NCBI GenBank assembly: GCA_018257865.1
Contig: JAEUBA010000052.1
Location: 124,001 to 188,000 of the forward strand
Reading direction: 5' to 3'
Source: Stereocaulon alpinum
Lineage: Eukaryota; Ascomycota; Lecanoromycetes; Lecanorales; Stereocaulaceae
DNA: 64,000 nucleotides
A program made the position numbers and the translations under genes. The notes below the pieces were generated by a model. The model ran no database searches. It was not told the origin of the DNA and worked only from the letters and a program-made list of their open reading frames with translations. Of this stretch, positions 47,873-58,414 are shown one piece after another; the stretch's first letter is position 1; every line of letters starts with the position of its first letter.

Positions 47873-48326
47873 TGCTGCATGTGAAACAATTCGACTAAAT
47901 TGCACAGATGCTTTCACCTCATGATAAAGGACCTCATTTCAACGCCCCAACTAAGGTCCTGCCAACCGTAAATTCAAGACATCTGGAGATTCTGAGCTAC
48001 AACGTGATGTCTGTCTCCGGCGCGACTTGCTGGCTCATTCCGAGTATGCTTCTTTTGTGTCAGCCATTACGGAGACCCAGTAGCCTGCATAACGTGTTGA
48101 AGCAGGTTCTTTCGTGTCCAGACTTCCATGGTATTTACGGCATTCGTTGGTCGCTCTAGAGAGCTAACGAGTAGGCACATGCTAATGTAGCTCTGATATT
48201 CGACAAGATCAACACTCCTATCATCGACAGACAGGCGCAAGGAGGGGTTTCCCACTCTGACAAACCTCTTGGTTGGTAAGAGTCTAGGCATGTCAGCGAT
48301 GACGCCTAGCAAGACTATGAGATACT
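47873..48326. other. Intergenic gap before the UstYa-like relic
   Basis: 454 bp with only short frames. If the relic downstream once had a complete N-terminus with a membrane segment, it should lie here, but I cannot find it. Confidence 0.4.
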
Positions 48327-48764
48327 ATGTTCCTTTTTCGTCTTGTGCGAATAAGTCCTGACAACGGGCAAGGCCTGGACGAGGCAGTCAGATGTTCCGA
48401 CGGGATTTTCTGGATCAGCAACGATGCCCACATGGCTGGCCTGGGCATCTATCATCAGCTTCACTACCTTGACACTATCGGGAAGGAGACTTTCGAAGAT
48501 TATGACTTGAACGGCAAACTTCATCATATGGAGGGCTACGGCACAGCACTGAACATCCAGAGCGGAGAGATACCAAGAGGTCTTCCTGAATCGTCTCCAA
48601 CGGTGTATCGACAACGTCATTCGGCTCTTCTACACAACGTAGGCGTTTCTGTGACCATCATAACCTGGCTTGACACCCTGCAACTACCATATCTGGGCTT
48701 CTACATCCATAGAATCTGCCAAGGTTACAGAAGATGTATCAATATGAGACCATGCGTAAACTGA
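48327..48764 (+). pseudogene. Decayed UstYa/DUF3328-like oxidase gene
   Basis: UstYa-like (DUF3328) proteins are membrane-anchored oxidases, best known from fungal RiPP clusters, with two HxxHC motifs. The frame at 48327 reads LDEAVRCSDGIFWISND and GLGIYHQLHYLDTIGKETF; the first motif is HQLHY, with the Cys changed to Tyr. The second motif region lies in another frame near 48590 (EVFLNRLQRCIDNVIRLFY), implying a frameshift around 48550. Near 48660-48750 the first frame resumes with TWLDTLQLP and IHRICQGYRR, similar to the family C-terminus. No N-terminal membrane segment was found upstream. Loss of a motif residue plus the frame break suggests a dead gene. No other cluster genes are adjacent. 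Confidence 0.5.
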
Positions 48765-49780
48765 CACACGTTATTCGCTCTTACGGCAGGCAGAACGAAA
48801 TGTTCGAGCGCAGGGCGCAACAATCTGGATACAGGCATTCACATGGCAGCAAGCCTTGATGATTTCGCTTGAGCATGGAGTGTTTGCAAACCATCACACC
48901 CATGTTTGCCAGAGGCATCAACCCTGACCACACACCCAATTGATATGGCTGGCCAACGTCAACAATGATATTAATCGCCGATTGAATCTGCGCAACTCGT
49001 CCCCATGAGCGTTTGATCAGCCAAGTGGCTTGTCGGATTTCGATTCGTCGGAGGCTAATCATGTCTGAGTCCCACATAATACTCACCGATTGTTCACGTG
49101 CGTTGCGCATGCGTTCCTTTCCGATTCTTGACCTGGTGAATTCCCCATTGTCAACGTGGCCCGATCGGGTAATACAATCGTAGTCGTGTGGCCAATACGA
49201 AGTCTCCCCAATCCAGAATGACTGCCAATGTTGCCGATATTCCTGGGGTAGGGGAGGGGTGGTAAGAAAAACAACTTTCGCCGCAGGAAGACCCAGCTGT
49301 GAGTAGACGCTATAAGGTGAGTAAGCAGCGTCGTAAGTAGGTAAGCATTACGACACTTTCAATGACTACGTCTAGATAAGCAGCTCAAGTCCCTGCATGT
49401 ATGAACAACGAGGGCACAAACCAACCATGTCTATGAAACGGTAAGCAATACGAGTCCGGAACGCAAGTAACTTTGGAGGCGGTGTGTCGGATCGACCTCC
49501 GAGTCAAGCCCTAGCATGTAGAGCTCTCAGCTTCGATGAGCAAGCGACCTGGGCGGTGTCGTCTAGTGCTGAAGGAATTACGAACGCTGAGTACTGATTT
49601 ACCATAAGCTGCTTAGATGAGAGACTTTGTGTCTGGTCAGCTGCTTTTCAAAATTGTATAAGAAATATGCCAACGGCCCTGTCTCTCCATGTACAACATC
49701 CTCCACTCAACAAGTCACCTCTTCTGCTGAACTCCAACAGCCTAAGTACCTCAGATCGGTAGTCTCATCAATTCTTCGCA
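48765..49780. other. Intergenic region without recognised genes
   Basis: About 1 kb between the relic and the secreted protein gene. Minus-strand frames at 48781-49110 and 49083-49274 have no recognised content. Around 49310-49350 the sequence has several GTAAG-type words close together (GTGAGTAAGC, GTAAGTAGGTAAGC), probably simple-sequence decay. Confidence 0.4.
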
Positions 49781-50257
49781 ATGAAGCTCTTCACCATTTC
49801 AGCTGTCATTCTCCTAGCTGCCCTTGAAATTGCCAGCGCCACCCCTGCACAACCTCTAGCACGCCAGGCTGTCATTGTCACGTTGGAGGGGGCAGGACCA
49901 AACCCCCCTTCGTATACGTTGACTCCTTCTTTCGATGGAACTCCGTTTACGATTGGTATATTCCCTAGCTTGTCACCAAACCTTGGTCTTTCCATGAGCA
50001 TATTGAATGCCTTGTCCCAGCAGTCTTCTGCAGCGTTTTGGGAGTAGTTGCTGACCCTCGTCGCAGACAATCCATTGAGCGTTTCTCACATAAACGTCAA
50101 TACCGAAGAAGGAATCTGTACCTTTAATGGAATTGATGGCGTCAACACCACTATCATCGGCGCAGGGACCGCGGATGTGGGGCCACCACAGGCACAGGTA
50201 TCGGGAAGGTGCTGTGCCTTCAGCTGCATTGGGTTTCCAATCAATTGTTGTGCATAA
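49781..50257 (+). CDS. Small secreted cysteine-rich protein
   Basis: I read two exons, 49781-49955 and 50067-50257, for 121 residues. Residues 1-20 form a clear signal peptide (MKLFTISAVILLAALEIASA), with LARQ after it as a possible further processing site. The mature part is about 100 residues with six Cys, one in EGICTF and five clustered at the end (RCCAFSCIGF, INCCA), so three disulfides are possible. Unspliced, the frame meets an in-frame TAG at 50045; the intron uses GTATAT and CGCAG with a CTGAC branch 10-15 bases upstream, removes the stop and restores GTPFTIDNPLSVSHI. No family is recognised. Size, Cys content and position within about 1 kb of repeat DNA resemble effector-type genes, which is inference. 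Confidence 0.78.
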
Positions 50258-52307
50258 GGAAAGGATCCCGAGCCTAACGACTGGGTCATGAAATGAAGCT
50301 AGAGAATAGATGATACGAAGGGTGACAAAGACCTAGAATGACATGATCCTTCATACCTCATCACTTTGACTGCGAAATGACATTCCAATCTCTCGAGTAA
50401 ATTGACCTCACCTATAGTCCGTATCCTCTGTTGCGAACAATGCTCAGACAAGTCAAGCCTTTTCTTTCCTGTGTGTCCGGCTAACCTGATTATCGCGGAC
50501 TAAGAGACAGTTAAGAAGTCGAGCCACACGATATTCCAGCGCATCCATCTTTATCTAGTCGCTAAGGCTAACATTATAATTCTACAGATACGATATACAT
50601 AGACTCGTGCAAATGCAGGCACAGCGAACATGACGATATTTATCAAATTGGAGCCGTTACAAAGAGCCCAGGTTTCTGCGAAGCGTGCAATCAGCTAGGA
50701 TCGCGAACCTTTTAGGCACTAAGTAAGGCTTGGTATCCGGACCCCGTCCTTTTCGACTTGATCAAGTCCTCCTGGGCTACTTTTGGGGTAGCCCTGAAGA
50801 TAGTCAATTAGATAGCCCGCAGCCTGTGGAAGGATCCACAAACCCTTGGATTGTCATCTTGCCCCTAAGGCGGCTCCTTTGGGGAGCGTATGCGTGCCCT
50901 GGGGCAGACTAGAGCCGTGATCTCCAGGGACCGATCCAATGTCCCAGACAACCAACTATATGCCCTGTCTAGGAGCGGCCCAAGCGCCTGACAAGTTAGG
51001 AATAAATCCTTTTAGCCTAGATGTCTACTATTTTTTCACAAGCTGTTACTATAGGTATCTAGCCCACAGCGCTTTTACTATATTTCTATCCAATAATTAT
51101 CACGGTTTTCCTATTCCACTTACAAGCTATACTATCTAGAGTAGCTCGAACGATATTCTATTATTAGGAGTCGAGCTAGCCGAGATTCTAGGTTAGGTTA
51201 CTATAGTAACGGGTAGTCTTAACACTAGTATCTTAGAGGCTTAACGGTCTCGTCTTATATTATCTTCCTTACTATTAAGGCTAGGGTTTAAGTAGGACCT
51301 AGACTATAGGAATACTAAGGATATCTAATCCTAGCTAATAGTTAATAGGGTTTCTATTAACTACAAGTTAGTACCCGTAACCTTTATAGAAGATTAATAA
51401 TTAAACCGGCTATATCTGTAAGGAGTAGGAACTCCGGGCTAGAGCCCTACCCCTCTGCCACTTAGAAGAGGCAAAAGTTAAGGATATCGGGTCCGATACC
51501 TAGAAGGCCCCTATTAGGGTCCTTATAGCGTATCTACCCCTTACAATATCTCGCTTATTTAATACTCGATTTACAAAATTTACTAAGTAGATTTAGAAAG
51601 TTCTCTATTTATAGTCTAAGTAGGCTTCTAATTCTAAGTAATAGCTATCTTAGACCTTTATACTAAGTAAAATCTAACCCCGAATTATACTAAAAAGTCG
51701 ATTACCGTACCTTATAAGTTAAATATATAATTCTAAAGAGGCTTAGCGCCGTTCTAAGTAACTCCTACTAGCTATAACTATCCTATAAGTACTAGACTTA
51801 TAGTAGTACCTACTTATAAACTAAGTTATTTATAAGCTTATACCTAATATACTCGTCCGAATCCGGACTAATTATATATAGGTTCGACTCTATAGTAACG
51901 CGTAAGTTACTAATATATAATTATCTATAGGTAAATACTAGACGGGACTATAGGTTAAGTCCTATATACTTTATTAACTAGCCCTACGACTTATTAATAG
52001 TTATTACGAAGGTAGGGCGTATAGGGAACTACTTACGGGTAAATAAGGTAGGGATATACTTATTACTATCCTTAGACTATAAAGGGATCTTATATAAGAC
52101 TATCTCGCTGCTATTAAAATTCCTACCTATAATATTACCCTTAAGGACGTATCTCCTATATTTAGTAAGTAAAATACAGGTCCTATTATAGAGACGGGGT
52201 ATATTAAGGTTCCTTATTAATATTACTAGCGTCCCTACCTTTAACTATAGCTTATATAATAGTAGTAAGAGCTTATAGAATTTATTCTAGTACTTATTAG
52301 GGAATAT
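50258..52307. repeat. Transition into RIP-mutated DNA; unidentified repeat
   Basis: To about 50.98 kb base usage is normal and no gene is seen. Between 50.98 and 51.13 kb CpA and TpG become scarce; beyond it they are nearly absent, ATG almost disappears and TAG/TAA are everywhere. The stretch 51.13-52.3 kb is such RIP-mutated sequence. It must be or have been repetitive, but I could not match it to the copia or LINE elements next to it; one frame around 52.0-52.3 kb reads as a possible decayed protein without a recognisable domain. Confidence 0.55.
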
Positions 52308-52439
52308 TGTTGAAATTCGGGTGTTCGATATCCTAAGGCTTAGTCATTAATAACTAAGGCTTAGCCCTAACCCTTATATATATCTTATATAGTCGCACTT
52401 AGCTAGAGAATTAAGTATTCTACCTATTATATTTTAATA
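52308..52439 (+). repeat. 5' LTR of the copia element
   Basis: 132 bp, starting TGTTGAAATTCGGGTG and ending TTTTAATA, where the expected terminal CA has become TA. It is about 90% identical to the 3' LTR by eye, and the differences are RIP-type transitions. Confidence 0.85.
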
Positions 52440-53099
52440 GGTTATAAGCCTAGTACGCTAGGTATCGCTAGAATAGCTCTTCTTTTAGAATTATATTCCT
52501 CTTAAATAGTTACTAAATCCTCCCTAACGTAAGCTGCGTATATATATACTAAACCTCTAATACTTAGTCTAAGGTAATAACTCTTTAATCTTTATACTGC
52601 GAGATTAACTTACAGCGATAATAATTAATTAAAAAGAGGAGGCTAGGAACTCCTAGCTATTCTATTCTTTCTAGGGTTATTACTACCGAAAAGTACGCTA
52701 ATAAGTACTACTAAGTAATCCCTTCTAGCGTACCTTAGTAGGTATCTATAAACTCTAAAGCTAAGCCCCTAAAAGTGATATCTAGCTTCTATAGTAAGAA
52801 TACTAACCTATATAAGTAGAATTATTAAATTTTATATTAAAAAATAAGACTTTTCAGACGCTTAGAAAGCGATTAATTATTAATTACTAGGGGGGCTAAG
52901 TCTTAACCCCTTAATTCTTTTCTTTCTTAATAAGTTAAAGGCTAGTATCCTTAGCTATTATTAAAGGCTAGTATCCCCCGCTACCTTTCCTAATAAGTTA
53001 GAGGCTAGTATTACCCTAGCTGCTAGAATACTAAGGTTAAAATCCTTAGGAGATATCTATAAGATATCTACTATTAGTATAGCTAGAAATCTATTATCT

Positions 53100-54400
53100 T
53101 CTTTATCTTCTAACTTAATACTATCTACTACTAATCTAAACCCTATCTAGTATATAAATACTATTACCTAAGTATACTACCGCTTTAAATATAAGTACTT
53201 TTAGTACCTTCTTTAGGACCTAATCTAATTTAATAAGTTACCTCTTAACTATATTAATACTAATTATATACCCCTAGAATAGTTACTATCTCCTTATAAC
53301 TCTAATTCTAAAGCTAGTAAATTAACCTTAGAACCTCCTAGTAATTCTAATATCTTTAGCCTTTAAGCTAAATATATACTATCTTAGGCTCCCTTAGGTC
53401 CCCTAATAAAATAATAGTATAAGGAAATAACTACTACTACCGCTTATCCCTAAAAGACTTAGCTAACTTAAAGACCTCTAAAGCCTATAACTCTCTTCTA
53501 AAATATAAATACTTATATTATAGTAGCTAAAAAATCTTATAGTAGTAGTAGAAGCTTCCTACTTACCTCTATCTCCGTCTTAAAGTCTAACTTTAGGTAC
53601 TCCTAGTAGGTTAAGGAGATAGATAATTAGCTTATACTTAATAACTTAAAGCCTTTTACTACTAAAACCTAAGTAAAAGCTTATATTATAATTTATAACT
53701 AACTTAGGTTTAATACTTAGAAAATTATAAAGAATCTTATTATAGTAGATAAGATTCTAACTAAAGTCTCCTTAAACTTTAAGCCTAAAGGGACTAGTAT
53801 CTATATTAAATTAGTATAATACCTCTATTTAACCTCTTTAGAATCCTCTAAGGATATTGCCGAATATACTTAGAAGTTCTAAGAGGTTAATACTAAACTT
53901 AAGGAGCTTAACGCTAAAGTAGCCCTACTAAAATTATACTTAATTTACCTCTATCTTTTAGGACTTAGTAAAGCTTATAATATCTTTAAAATAGCTTATA
54001 TTTAAAGCTACGCCCTATTTAGCGCTAATAAAGTTAACTTTAATAAGGTCTCCCTAGCTACTACTAATAAAGAATAATAAATCTAGGCGTAATATAAGTA
54101 CTCTAAACTAGTAATATTTATAGGTAGGAAGTCTACTAAAGATTATAACTCTAGGAATAATAAGCCTTAGGAATACTACCCTTACTATAAGAAGCTTAAG
54201 CGAAAGGATACTTATCTAATTATAAAGTACTAGTAGCTTTACCCTAAAATAAAACCTAAGAAGTTTAAGTCTAAGGATAAAAGGTCTAAGAAATAGAAGT
54301 TTAAATATAATAATAGCCCTACTAAAGGGCTAATATTCGAAACCCTTACTATTAATAATAACTTTAATATTTAAGGTACTAGTATAAATAGGGTCCCTAT
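53100..54400 (+). pseudogene. copia gag relic
   Basis: Heavily interrupted frame after the 5' LTR. Phrases such as LESSKDIAEYT, ELNAKVALLKLYL and LGLSKAYNIFK fit a copia Gag core, and a mutated CCHC-like stretch (YYPYYKKLKRKDTYLIIKY, with Cys read as Tyr) follows near 54.18 kb. Boundaries are approximate. Confidence 0.6.
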
Positions 54401-56149
54401 AATTAATATTAGATATATAATAGTAATAACGCTAGAAGTTAATCTATTAGGCCTAACTATTATTAATATAGGATATATATAGTACTTATTCTACTAGCGC
54501 TTTAACTTCGTAACCTTTAAGCCTACTATTAATACTCTAATTACTAGAATTAGTAGGGTATAGCTTAAGCCTACTAGGCGTAGGACGGTAAAGATCTTAT
54601 ACCTAAGGAAGAATATACTACTATATAATATCCTCTATATACCTAAGCTAGGGGTAAACCTCCTCTTAGGCTCTTAGCTAATAGATATTAGAATCTATAT
54701 TAAATTTGCTAAAAACAGCTATATAATCTTATACCTTAAGCTTAGTAATATAATCGCTAAATAATAATTTAGCCTCTATATATTAAAACTTCCCTAGGGG
54801 TAATAACTTATATTAAATATATATAGTATACCTCCAGACGCTATCCGCTAGCTCTAGTATACCCGTATAGGTTATATAGGTTAATAAAATATAGATTAGC
54901 TACCTAATATAGCTACTAAAGTAGACTTCTTAAAGAAATTCTTAGATAAATTAACCTATAAATACTATATTCTAAGCTGCTATTAGTCTACCCTATATAA
55001 GGACTTTATTAAACTTAGAATATACTTAATAGAATTTATTTATAATAATATTATAAGACCTATTAAGCCTATTAGCTTTAATAGTAGTAAATAGGTAGTT
55101 ACCTTTAAAGATAACTTTACCTACTACTCTAAAGTCTACTGCGTAAAATATAAATCGGAGCTTAATAATCTATTCCGATAGTTTTAGTATAAGTATAAGC
55201 GAGTAGGGCGCCTAATCCGACGCCTATATATAGATAATAGGGGCGAATATATTAAAGGAACCTTCTAAAAATACCTCAGCCTTAAAGGGATTATCTATAA
55301 GCCTATAGTACTTAGAAACCCGGAATAAAATAGGACTACTAAATATTTTAGGTAGGTCTTTATTAGATATACCTACCCTCTACTATTAGGCTCTAAACTT
55401 AATAAGTCTTTTTAGCCTAAAATTATAAAAATAGCTAATTACCTTACCGTCTAAAGCTTAGTTATAAAGCTTAGAAAGACCCTATATAAGGCCTTTTATA
55501 AGTATAAGCCCTATCTTAGGTACTTAAGAACCCTTAGCTCTAAAATATAGGCGCGAAACTATCTCTAAAAGAAATTTATAGATAAAAGCGACCCCTATTT
55601 CCTCTTAGGATATAAAGGGGATAGCTATATCTTTCGCCTATAGTTACTAAAACAGCGCGCTATTATCTACGCCGTTAATATCTATATATAGGAGAAACTA
55701 CCCTGCTTCTATAGGGGTAAAGAACCCCTAGCTAAATACTAATAGACCTCCGCTTTAGGGGAGGCGTATAATAGGAATTAGAATTCTATTAACTTTAACT
55801 TAGATATATCCCTAGTATAATTACCTAACTAAGAATCCTTAGGAGAATTACCTCCTTTAGGGGGAGAATTACCTCCCTTACCCCTAACTTCTAAAGAAAT
55901 ATTATATTCTCCTTCTCTAAGCCTAAGTTTACTATTAATACTAAGCTCTTTAGCCCTATTACAGCTAGTATTACTAATAATAATAGGTACTATAGAAGAG
56001 TAAGAGATAACTTAAGTCCTAGTAATATACCCTAAGCTTAATATCCCTAATATACGGAACCTCTCGCTGGATCCCCTCTATAGGTATTTAGCGATCTCTC
56101 TACTAGCTTAGGCGAATTTAGCGGAACCCTATAAACCTAAAACCTACGC

Positions 56150-57660
56150 TGAAGTAATAGCTAATAATATATATAAAATATAGTAGGAGCTCGCTATAAA
56201 TAATAAATTTAACTCCCTTATAACTAATAATACTTAGATACTAACGTCGCCCCTAGATAGCTAGAAAGTTCTTAGGGGTAGATAGGTCTATACCTTAAAG
56301 TATAGCCCTAAAGGGGAAATTATACGCTATAAGGTATACTAGGTTATTTAAGGCTTTAAATAATAAGAAGGTCTTAATTATAATAAGACTTTCGCCTTAG
56401 TAGTTAAACTTATAAGCTATAAGGCTATATTTATAATTACCGCTGCTATAGATTAGGACTTAGAGTAGATAGACGTTAAAATAGTATTCCTCTATAAGGA
56501 TATAAAAGAGGAGATCTTTATAGAACAGCCTAAAGGCTTCGTTTAAGGGGAAGTAAAAGTTTACCGCCTAAATAAGGCTCTATACGGCCTGAAATAATCC
56601 CCCTAAGTATAGTATAATACCTTCGCTAGCTTTATAAACGCCGAATTAGGCGTTATCCTATTAGAAGCTAACTTAAGCGTATTTATTAACCCTAAAGATA
56701 GGACGCTAATTACCCTATATATAGATAATTTACTAATTACAGGCCCTAGTAAGGAAGCTAATTAAAGGGTTAAAGATACCCTTAACTATTAATTCTATAT
56801 AATAGATCTTAGGCTATATAGCTATTACCTAGGGATAATAGTTACCTAAAACCGCTAATAATAAACGCTGCGACTAGGCTAAGAGGCCTATATTAAGAAA
56901 GTACTTCGGGACTTTAGCCTCTAGGAATATAAAGAAACTATAACCCCTATAGAGATAACTTACTATCTTAAAAAAGCCCCTAATAGTTTCTAAGCTAACG
57001 CCTAAGACCGCCTATTATATTAGAAGGCTATTAGGTCGCTAATATATATAATACTAGGGACTTAACCTAATATTATATACCCTATATTAGTAGTTAGTTG
57101 CTATAGTGCAAACCTAACGTAAGCTTATTAGGGAGTAGTTAAATAAATCTTCTAATATCTTAAGTTAATAACCAAATACTAATTAACCTTTTTAGGATTA
57201 ATTTAGGTACTAATAAGCTATACCGACTCTAATTAGGCGGGAGACTATAATACGCGCTAATCTACCTTAGGTTATATCTTTAATATAGGTAGCAGGGCTA
57301 TTAGCTAGTTATCTAAGTAATAACCTATTATAGCCCTTTCTACCTATAAGGCTAAATATATTAGTTAGACCTTAGCGTCTAAGGAAGCGGTATAGCTTTA
57401 AAACCTACTAAGGTAGCTTAAGCCTAATAACTAGAAACCCTAAGTAGTAATTATCTATAAAGATAATTAAAGCGCGATCGCCCTTATAAAGAATCCGGAA
57501 TTCTATACTCGTAGTAAGTATATCGATATATACTACTACTTTATTCGGGAGTAAGTTACGAATAGTATAGTAGACCTCTACTATACGCCTACTAAGTATT
57601 AAGCTACTAATAGGCTTACTAAACCTCTCTATAAAGATAAATTTATAGAGTTCCGTAATA
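56150..57660 (+). pseudogene. copia reverse transcriptase and RNase H relic
   Basis: The best preserved part of the element. Around 56.45 kb the frame reads IDVKIVFLYKDIKEEIF, around 56.58 kb LNKALYGLK, around 56.70 kb TLYIDNLLITG (the YVDD motif as YIDN), and around 57.21 kb the RNase H phrase YTDSN with AGDYNTR. ALSTYKAKYIS follows near 57.34 kb. Many stops; no function is possible. Confidence 0.75.
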
Positions 57661-58081
57661 ATTTAGGCTTAGAATATATCGCCTAAGGTAGAGCTTTAGT
57701 AGGAGTAACTACCTAAATCTAGTAGGAGTACCCCTAAGGATCGCGCGCGAATACGACTCTATTAGGGTAACTATACCTAGATTATCCCTAAAGCTATTAT
57801 TATACTTTATAATATCTATTAGCCCTATATACTACCCGACTAACTATTAGTAGGAAATTAGTATATATAAGATAATTATTAGAATAAAAATTTAAATAAC
57901 TGTATTTTACTATTTTTCTGGAAAGTTTTAGTAGTAGTAGTAAAAGATAAGCTCTACTATCCTACTAAATACTAAGTATTTAGGGTGAAAAGTAGTTATA
58001 ACTAGCGTATAGCAAATTAGTTGTTTTAGCGGACTATAATTTAATATATCTAGTATTCAGCGTACTATATTTAAGTAGGAG

Positions 58082-58213
58082 TATTAAAATTCGGGTGTTC
58101 GATATCCTAAGGCTTAGTTATTAATAACTAAGGCTTAGCCCTAACCCTTATATATATCTCGCACAGTCGCACTTAGCTAGAGAATCAAGTATTCTACCTA
58201 TTACATTTTAACA
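58082..58213 (+). repeat. 3' LTR of the copia element
   Basis: 132 bp, starting TATTAAAATTCGGGTG (TG changed to TA) and ending TTTTAACA. It keeps the CA end lost in the 5' LTR. It abuts inverted copia internal sequence directly at 58214. Confidence 0.85.
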
Positions 58214-58414
58214 AAGGCTGAGGTATTCTTAAAAGGTTCCTTTAATATATTCGCCCCTATTATCTATATATAGGCGTCGGATTAGGCGCCCTAATCGCTT
58301 ATACTTATACTAGAACCGTCGGAATAGATCGCTAAGCTCTAATTTATATTTTATATAGTAGACTTCGGAGTAGTAGGTAAAGTTATCTTTAAAGGTAATT
58401 ATCTATTTACTACT
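58214..58414 (-). repeat. Inverted copia fragment, left part
   Basis: This stretch is the reverse complement of about 55288-55090 inside the neighbouring copia element, at roughly 90% identity by eye. It belongs to a second copia copy in opposite orientation, interrupted by the LINE that follows; the other part resumes at 63873. Confidence 0.8.

Larger units (their letters stand above)
52308..58213 (+). mobile_element. Ty1/copia LTR retrotransposon, RIP-inactivated
   Basis: A 5.9-kb element bounded by 132-bp direct LTRs. Between them, decayed coding sequence on the plus strand keeps the copia order gag, integrase, reverse transcriptase, RNase H. Recognisable remnants include a zinc-knuckle region near 54.18 kb, reverse transcriptase near 56.45-56.72 kb (phrases equivalent to IDVKIVFLYKDI, EEIFIEQPKGFV, LNKALYGLK, YIDNLLITG) and RNase H near 57.21-57.35 kb (YTDSN, STLGYIF, ALSTYKAKY). 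Dozens of stop codons interrupt every frame, almost all explained by C-to-T at CpA on one or the other strand. GGTTATAAGCC just after the 5' LTR looks like a mutated tRNA primer-binding site. The 5-bp flanks differ (AATAT, AAGGC), so the insertion site is rearranged. Confidence 0.85.

Noticed and set aside
49781..50047. Truncated secreted protein ending at an in-frame TAG
   Set aside because: An intron with good donor, branch and acceptor removes the stop and leads into the Cys-rich end in frame, so a broken gene is not needed.
52360..52380. CCCTAACCC-like words as telomeric repeats
   Set aside because: They are single occurrences inside both LTRs, not a tandem array.
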